A DNA stretch of 10,089 nucleotides from JAGVPT01 sp964384415 (GTDB taxonomy: Bacteria; Bacteroidota; Ignavibacteria; UBA10030; UBA8401), in assembly GCA_964384415.1 (NCBI GenBank), contig CAYLMV010000124.1:1-10089 (forward strand), written 5' to 3'. Below, one piece after another: positions 6,397 through 10,089 of this stretch; within the stretch, counting starts at the first letter, position 1; every line of letters starts with the position of its first letter. The position numbers and the translations under genes were made by a program. The notes under the pieces are model-generated. The model saw only the letters and a list, made by a program, of their open reading frames with translations. It had not been told where the DNA came from and ran no database searches.

Positions 6397-7505
6397 CAGT
6401 TCATTCTTACCATGGTCAGAATCTTTTGTGCAATTTCTTTGCCTGCATTGGGTCTCCCCAGGGCCAGACTCTTGTCGCCCATCGCATCAAGAAGTGCAAT
6501 GTGGGAGAACATTTCCTCAATCGTCGGAAGAGCCATGCTCGCTAATTCCGAGTCTTTCACCATGACCGCCGCGCCCGCTTCGACCATGGCTCGCGCGTTC
6601 AACTCCTGGTGGTTAGCGGCGGCTTGCGGATACGGTACCAGGATAGCCGGTTTGCCAAGGCGCGTCAGTTCTGCCAGGGTTGTTGCGCCCGAACGGCACA
6701 TCACCACATCTGCTGCCGCATAAGCATATTCGATCTTGTCGATAAACCTTCCGACCCAAACACAATCGCTTTTCATATTCTTATATCGTTCGAAATCCGT
6801 ATTGCCTGTTTGCCAAACGACCTGAATGCCTCGATCGCTCAAAACCGGGGCAATTTTTTCCATCACCCCGTTGATGGAGGCAGCGCCGAGGCTTCCGCCG
6901 AATACGAGCAAGGTTTTTTTTTCAGCATCGAGCTTGAAATACTCTCTTCCTTCCTTCCGCGAGACCGTCCCGAGCGCATCGCGGGTCGGGTTTCCAACGA
7001 TCTCGATCTTTTCCGCGTCAATTCCAGGCAGCCATTGCCTGGTGATGTCGAACGTTAGAAACAGCTTTGTGATCCTGGAGGCCAGAAGCCTGGTTGTAAC
7101 GCCGGGATAGCTGTTGCTCTCATGAACTACCGTCGGAACGCCCGACAGTGATGCTGCATAGAGAACCGGACCGCACACATATCCGCCGGTTCCAACGACA
7201 ACACCCGGCTTTAATCTTCGAATGAGAAAGAACGACTGAACCAATGAGAAAATAACTTTTACGGGAAAAAGCAGGTTGTCGAGCGTTAACCGCCGGTGAA
7301 AACCGCTGATCCAGATCGTTGAAAATGCAAAGCCTCTTTCCGGAACAACCCGCGCTTCAATTTTATCCTTTGTCCCGACAAACGCGATCTCAGCGCCGCT
7401 TCTCTGCTTTTTGATTTCTTCGGCAATTGCAATTGCCGGATAGAGATGCCCGCCGGTGCCGCCCGCGGCAAAAAGAATCGAGATTGAGCCTGAATCACTT
7501 GACAT
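6396..7505 (-). CDS. murG: Undecaprenyldiphospho-muramoylpentapeptide beta-N-acetylglucosaminyltransferase MurG
   Basis: MurG is the peripheral inner-membrane GT-B (family GT28) glycosyltransferase that adds GlcNAc from UDP-GlcNAc to lipid I, making lipid II. The 369-residue protein has the first glycine loop GGTGGHLYPAIA (15-26, catalytic-region His20), the second glycine segment VVVGTGGYVCGP (102-113), HESNSYPG (128-135), the third loop GGSLGAASIN (203-212), and the donor-binding segments CRSGATTLAE (270-279) and PYPQAAANHQELNA (291-304). Residues 78-97 are hydrophobic and basic, like the patch that associates with the membrane. HESN replaces the more usual HEQN. The ATG at 7505 is the plausible start, though no good Shine-Dalgarno precedes it. 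A run of nine A residues on the coding strand (6914-6922) encodes Glu-Lys-Lys. Confidence 0.98.
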   Translation of the reverse strand: MSSDSGSISILFAAGGTGGHLYPAIAIAEEIKKQRSGAEIAFVGTKDKIEARVVPERGFAFSTIWISGFHRRLTLDNLLFPVKVIFSLVQSFFLIRRLKPGVVVGTGGYVCGPVLYAASLSGVPTVVHESNSYPGVTTRLLASRITKLFLTFDITRQWLPGIDAEKIEIVGNPTRDALGTVSRKEGREYFKLDAEKKTLLVFGGSLGAASINGVMEKIAPVLSDRGIQVVWQTGNTDFERYKNMKSDCVWVGRFIDKIEYAYAAADVVMCRSGATTLAELTRLGKPAILVPYPQAAANHQELNARAMVEAGAAVMVKDSELASMALPTIEEMFSHIALLDAMGDKSLALGRPNAGKEIAQKILTMVRMN

Positions 7506-7519
7506 AGTTTAGTTTCAAT

Positions 7520-7547
7520 TTCATCCCTCACCCCTCTTCCCTCAGTC
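7520..7547 (-). repeat. G-rich heptamer array, ftsW-murG gap
   Basis: Read on the minus strand, four 7-bp blocks run from 7547 to 7520: GACTGAG, GGAAGAG, GGGTGAG and GGATGAA. All share G at position 1 and GA at positions 5-6. A fifth, weaker block (ATTGAAA, 7513-7519) continues toward murG. The array starts four bases after the ftsW stop codon, mirroring the placement of the other arrays. The units are degenerate, so this one is the least certain of the set. Confidence 0.55.
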
Positions 7548-7551
7548 CTTT

Positions 7552-8730
7552 TCAGTAGAGTTTCCCTACTGCCGGTTCGTTGTACTCCACCGGGGGCGCT
7601 TCTGTCTGAACATGCGCTTGCCTGGGATGCAGGTCTGTATGCGAGGAAATATTCAACAGCACGCCGACTGCAAAAGACGAGAACACGATCGCGGAACCGC
7701 CGTAGCTGACGAACGGCATGGGCAATCCGGTCGTCGGAAAAATTCCCAGCGTCACAAGGGCATTGCCGAGTGCATAAACCACGATTGTCGATGTAATGCC
7801 GATTGCGAGGTATCTCCCGAATTCATCCGGGGCATTCTTGGCGATCTTGAAGCCTCGCAGTAGAATTGTAAGAAAAAGCGCCAGGAATATGATCGTGCCG
7901 ATGAACCCATACTCCTCGCCGATAATCGAGAAAACAAAATCACCGTATGATTCCGGCAAGAAGAGATCGCGTTGCTTGCTCGCTCCCATGCCAACGCCGA
8001 ACAGCCCGCCGTTTCCAAAACCAATGATCCCCTGCCAGAGCTGGTAGTTCGCTTTGCTCGGAGCAGCACTGCCGTCCCCGTGACCGATGAAGGCCATAAT
8101 GCGTCTCAACCGGTACTCGGCGCTGACCATGTACAACAGGGCAACCGGGATAAGAGCCGCCATCGACAGGGCCAGATGCTTGAATCGGGCTCCTCCGCTG
8201 TACACCAGAACCATCCCGAGAATAAAAATCATAGCGCCCGTGCTGAAATTCGGCTGAAGCATGACGAGAACGACCACAACTCCCACCCACAACATAAGCG
8301 GCAGAAACCCCGTTTTAAAATCGTTGATCTTCAGTCCTTTCGTTGCAAGCAGTGCGCTCAGGTGAAACATGAGAGCAAACTTTGCCGCTTCAGACGGCTG
8401 CAGGCTGAAGCCCCCGAGGCTGAGCCATCTGACCGCTCCCTTGATTTCACCTCCGATTGCCAGCGTAAAGAAAAGAAGTACGAGACAGGCAATGAGCGCA
8501 TACTTTGTCAACTTCTTGTAGAACCGGTAATTGACGCTCATGGCAATAAAAATCGTGGCAAGGCCAACCAACACTTTGATGATGTGACGGTTAACGAGCC
8601 CGCTCGTCGCGCCATATTTTTGGAGCGCCCAGGTTGACGAAGCGCTGTAGACCACCACCGTGCTCGCAACCATCAAGAAGAGAACAACGATAAGAAGAAC
8701 CCGGTCAATATGATTGCGCTGCGATTGCAT
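7552..8730 (-). CDS. ftsW: Septal peptidoglycan glycosyltransferase FtsW (SEDS family)
   Basis: FtsW is the multi-pass SEDS enzyme that polymerises lipid II into septal glycan, working with a class B penicillin-binding protein (FtsI). The 392-residue protein is mostly hydrophobic, with about ten membrane segments. Family motifs are RWLSLGGFSLQPSEAAK (101-117), QPNFSTG (159-165), the extracellular loop with LFLPESYGDFVFSIIGEE (256-273; Asp264 is at the position of the essential SEDS aspartate), and TTGLPMPFVSYGGSA (333-347). A polar 30-residue C-terminal tail follows the last segment. RodA is the alternative; position between murD and murG favours FtsW. The ATG follows the murD stop by 6 nt, with only a weak AAGG close to the start, so coupling to murD is likely. 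Confidence 0.96.
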   Translation of the reverse strand: MQSQRNHIDRVLLIVVLFLMVASTVVVYSASSTWALQKYGATSGLVNRHIIKVLVGLATIFIAMSVNYRFYKKLTKYALIACLVLLFFTLAIGGEIKGAVRWLSLGGFSLQPSEAAKFALMFHLSALLATKGLKINDFKTGFLPLMLWVGVVVVLVMLQPNFSTGAMIFILGMVLVYSGGARFKHLALSMAALIPVALLYMVSAEYRLRRIMAFIGHGDGSAAPSKANYQLWQGIIGFGNGGLFGVGMGASKQRDLFLPESYGDFVFSIIGEEYGFIGTIIFLALFLTILLRGFKIAKNAPDEFGRYLAIGITSTIVVYALGNALVTLGIFPTTGLPMPFVSYGGSAIVFSSFAVGVLLNISSHTDLHPRQAHVQTEAPPVEYNEPAVGKLY

Positions 8731-8736
8731 GCCTTA

Positions 8737-10089
8737 TTATTCCAGAGAATTCACAATAGCTTTGAATACTTTCCCCCGCTCCTCGAAATCCGTGAACCAG
8801 TCAAACGAGGTGCAGGCGGGCGAAAGAAGCACGAGGTCGCCCCGCTGGGCAAGCGACCGCGCAGTGTCGATGGTTTTTTTCATCGACGCGATGTTTGGTA
8901 TCTCGGATCCAATCGTGTCGACTCGTTCTAGAGGGACGAGTCCTGAAAAATTCTTCACAACCGTGGCCGCCGAAGCTCCTACGGCAACGATGGCTCTGAC
9001 TTTTTCTTTCACCGCATCAAATATCTGCGTGTAATCATTTCCTTTGTCTTTTCCCCCCAGGATCAGCACGATGGGTTCTCCGTATGCGCCCAACGCACGG
9101 GCAACGGCTTCGACAGTAGTCGCTTTCGAATCGTTGACGTACTTCACTCCATTGAACTCCCGCACAAATTCCTGGCGGTGTTCAACTCCCTTAAAGTTTT
9201 TCAGCGTCGACCGAATGTATGCCGGGCTCACCCCCATGCTTTGGGCGGCCAGCGTCGCTGCCATTGCATTCTGCAGATTGTGCTCCCCCTTGATGGAAAT
9301 CTGAGAAACGTCGATGATGCCGGCTTCAATGTCATTCAGAATTGTCGTGAGCATACCATGACGGACAAATGCGCCTTCACGCAGATCTCTCGCAGTGCTG
9401 AAAGGCACCGCTTTGCACTTTGCACCTTTAACTTTTGACTGAGTCCATTCATCATCGGCGTTGTAAATAAGAATATCGTCCGGCTTTTGATTCATGAAAA
9501 TACGCGCCTTCGATGCAGCATATCGTTCCATCGAATTCCCGTACCGATCCATGTGATTTCTCGTGATATTCAGGAGTACTGAAACTGCCGGCCGAAAAGA
9601 CTCGATAAAATCGAGCTGAAAACTGCTCACCTCCAGAACAACAATGTCTGTCTCAGCCAGATCCAGAACGAAATTTGAGAATGCCTCGCCAATGTTGCCC
9701 GCAACAACATGTTTTTTCTTTGCATCGCTGAAGATCCTTCCTGCCAGTGTGGTTGTTGTTGTTTTGCCGTTGCTGCCTGTAATGGCAACGATCGGCGCCC
9801 TACAAAACCAGCTTGCAACTTCCAGCTCGCTGAAAACGTTTATGCTGCGTTTTTTCGCTTCGAGGATGACAGGAGTGTCGCTCGGCACTCCAGGACTTAG
9901 CACGATCAAAGAACTTTCAAACACCCGCTCGCTGTGGCGGCCCGTTTCAAACTCTATTCTTTCTTTCTTCAGCTCTGCGAGATTTTTCGCAAGCTTGGCC
10001 GCATCACCGCTGTCGCTGACAAAAACATCTGCTCCCGCTTGCCTTAACAAACGCGAAACGCCGACCCCGCTGCGCGCCGCACCGATGAC
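8737..10089 (-). CDS. murD: UDP-N-acetylmuramoylalanine--D-glutamate ligase MurD (5' end beyond window)
   Basis: MurD is the cytosolic ATP-dependent ligase adding D-glutamate to UDP-MurNAc-L-Ala. Reading continues in frame to the right edge, giving 450 visible residues; the first visible ones (VIGAARSGVGVSRLL) belong to the N-terminal UDP-binding Rossmann loop, so only about ten residues are missing. Visible motifs, numbered from the edge: LSPGVPSDTP (64-73), the P-loop TGSNGKTTTTT (104-114), NITRNHMDRY (174-183) with the central-domain His, Lys194 in YAASKAR as the likely carbamylated lysine, GEHNLQNAMAA (268-278), VNDSKATT (318-325), LGGKDKG (344-350) and LLSPACTSFDWF (421-432). A TTG at 10050 is in frame but internal and is not the start. 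It lies immediately upstream of ftsW. Confidence 0.98.
   Translation of the reverse strand, partial: VIGAARSGVGVSRLLRQAGADVFVSDSGDAAKLAKNLAELKKERIEFETGRHSERVFESSLIVLSPGVPSDTPVILEAKKRSINVFSELEVASWFCRAPIVAITGSNGKTTTTTLAGRIFSDAKKKHVVAGNIGEAFSNFVLDLAETDIVVLEVSSFQLDFIESFRPAVSVLLNITRNHMDRYGNSMERYAASKARIFMNQKPDDILIYNADDEWTQSKVKGAKCKAVPFSTARDLREGAFVRHGMLTTILNDIEAGIIDVSQISIKGEHNLQNAMAATLAAQSMGVSPAYIRSTLKNFKGVEHRQEFVREFNGVKYVNDSKATTVEAVARALGAYGEPIVLILGGKDKGNDYTQIFDAVKEKVRAIVAVGASAATVVKNFSGLVPLERVDTIGSEIPNIASMKKTIDTARSLAQRGDLVLLSPACTSFDWFTDFEERGKVFKAIVNSLE

Noticed and set aside
7553..7571. Stem-loop at the end of ftsW considered as a terminator
   Set aside because: Only a 6-bp stem with a 7-nt loop, and followed by AAAAGG rather than a T-run on the transcribed strand; the next gene murG is clearly co-directional.
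7972..8637. A 221-codon open frame on the plus strand opposite ftsW
   Set aside because: A charged, His/Gln-rich translation is what the complement of a hydrophobic membrane gene gives; no independent evidence.
8737..10050. murD starting at the TTG at 10050
   Set aside because: The open frame continues to the right edge and the added residues VIGAARSGVG form the conserved N-terminal UDP-binding loop, so the real start is outside the window.

Overview
The window is almost entirely one strand-uniform block of the division and cell wall (dcw) cluster. All genes lie on the minus strand. In transcription order they are murD (5' end cut by the window edge), ftsW, murG, an unrecognised small membrane protein, murC, murB, ftsQ, ftsA and ftsZ. 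Spacing is tight: murG and the small protein overlap by 1 nt (TGATG), and murB and ftsQ overlap by 4 nt (ATGA). MurD to ftsW is 6 nt, so a polycistronic transcript is likely. No tRNA, rRNA, transposase, CRISPR array or phage gene was seen.

The organism is a didermal-type or FCB-like bacterium with a full FtsA-FtsQ-FtsW-FtsZ divisome and complete cytoplasmic muropeptide synthesis. The FtsW motif QPNFSTG, the style of the FtsA and FtsZ sequences, a type II MurB placed between murC and ftsQ, and middling GC suggest the Bacteroidota/Chlorobiota/Ignavibacteriota side of the tree. This is inference from memory of family sequences, not a search.

Layout from right to left: 10089-8737 murD (partial), 8730-7552 ftsW, 7505-6396 murG, 6396-5884 two-TM protein with a possible bacterial PH-like domain, 5791-4406 murC, 4334-3414 murB, 3417-2605 ftsQ, 2570-1332 ftsA, 1180-5 ftsZ. 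MurD, MurC and MurB build UDP-MurNAc-peptide and MurG completes lipid II. FtsW polymerises glycan at the septum, FtsQ scaffolds the divisome, and FtsA tethers the FtsZ ring to the membrane.

The most unusual signal is in the spacers. Four of the intergenic gaps (ftsA-ftsZ, murC-murB, small protein-murC, ftsW-murG) carry short arrays with a 7-bp period. The unit differs from gap to gap: CAGTNAT, GAATTAW, AAAACGT/AGAACTC and a G-rich GNNTGAG-like unit. In the sense direction each gap has an array starting at, or within a few bases of, the stop codon of the upstream gene, and two arrays contribute the last codons of the protein. Two form long inverted repeats. The gap between the small protein and murC also holds a second array that abuts the murC start. 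Genes that start just after an array (murG, murC, murB) lack a visible Shine-Dalgarno, while ftsQ, ftsA and ftsZ have good ones. The arrays resemble in style the heptameric short tandem repeats (STRRs) known from filamentous cyanobacteria, but the genes here are not cyanobacterial in arrangement. A second point of interest is the uncharacterised membrane protein embedded between murG and murC.
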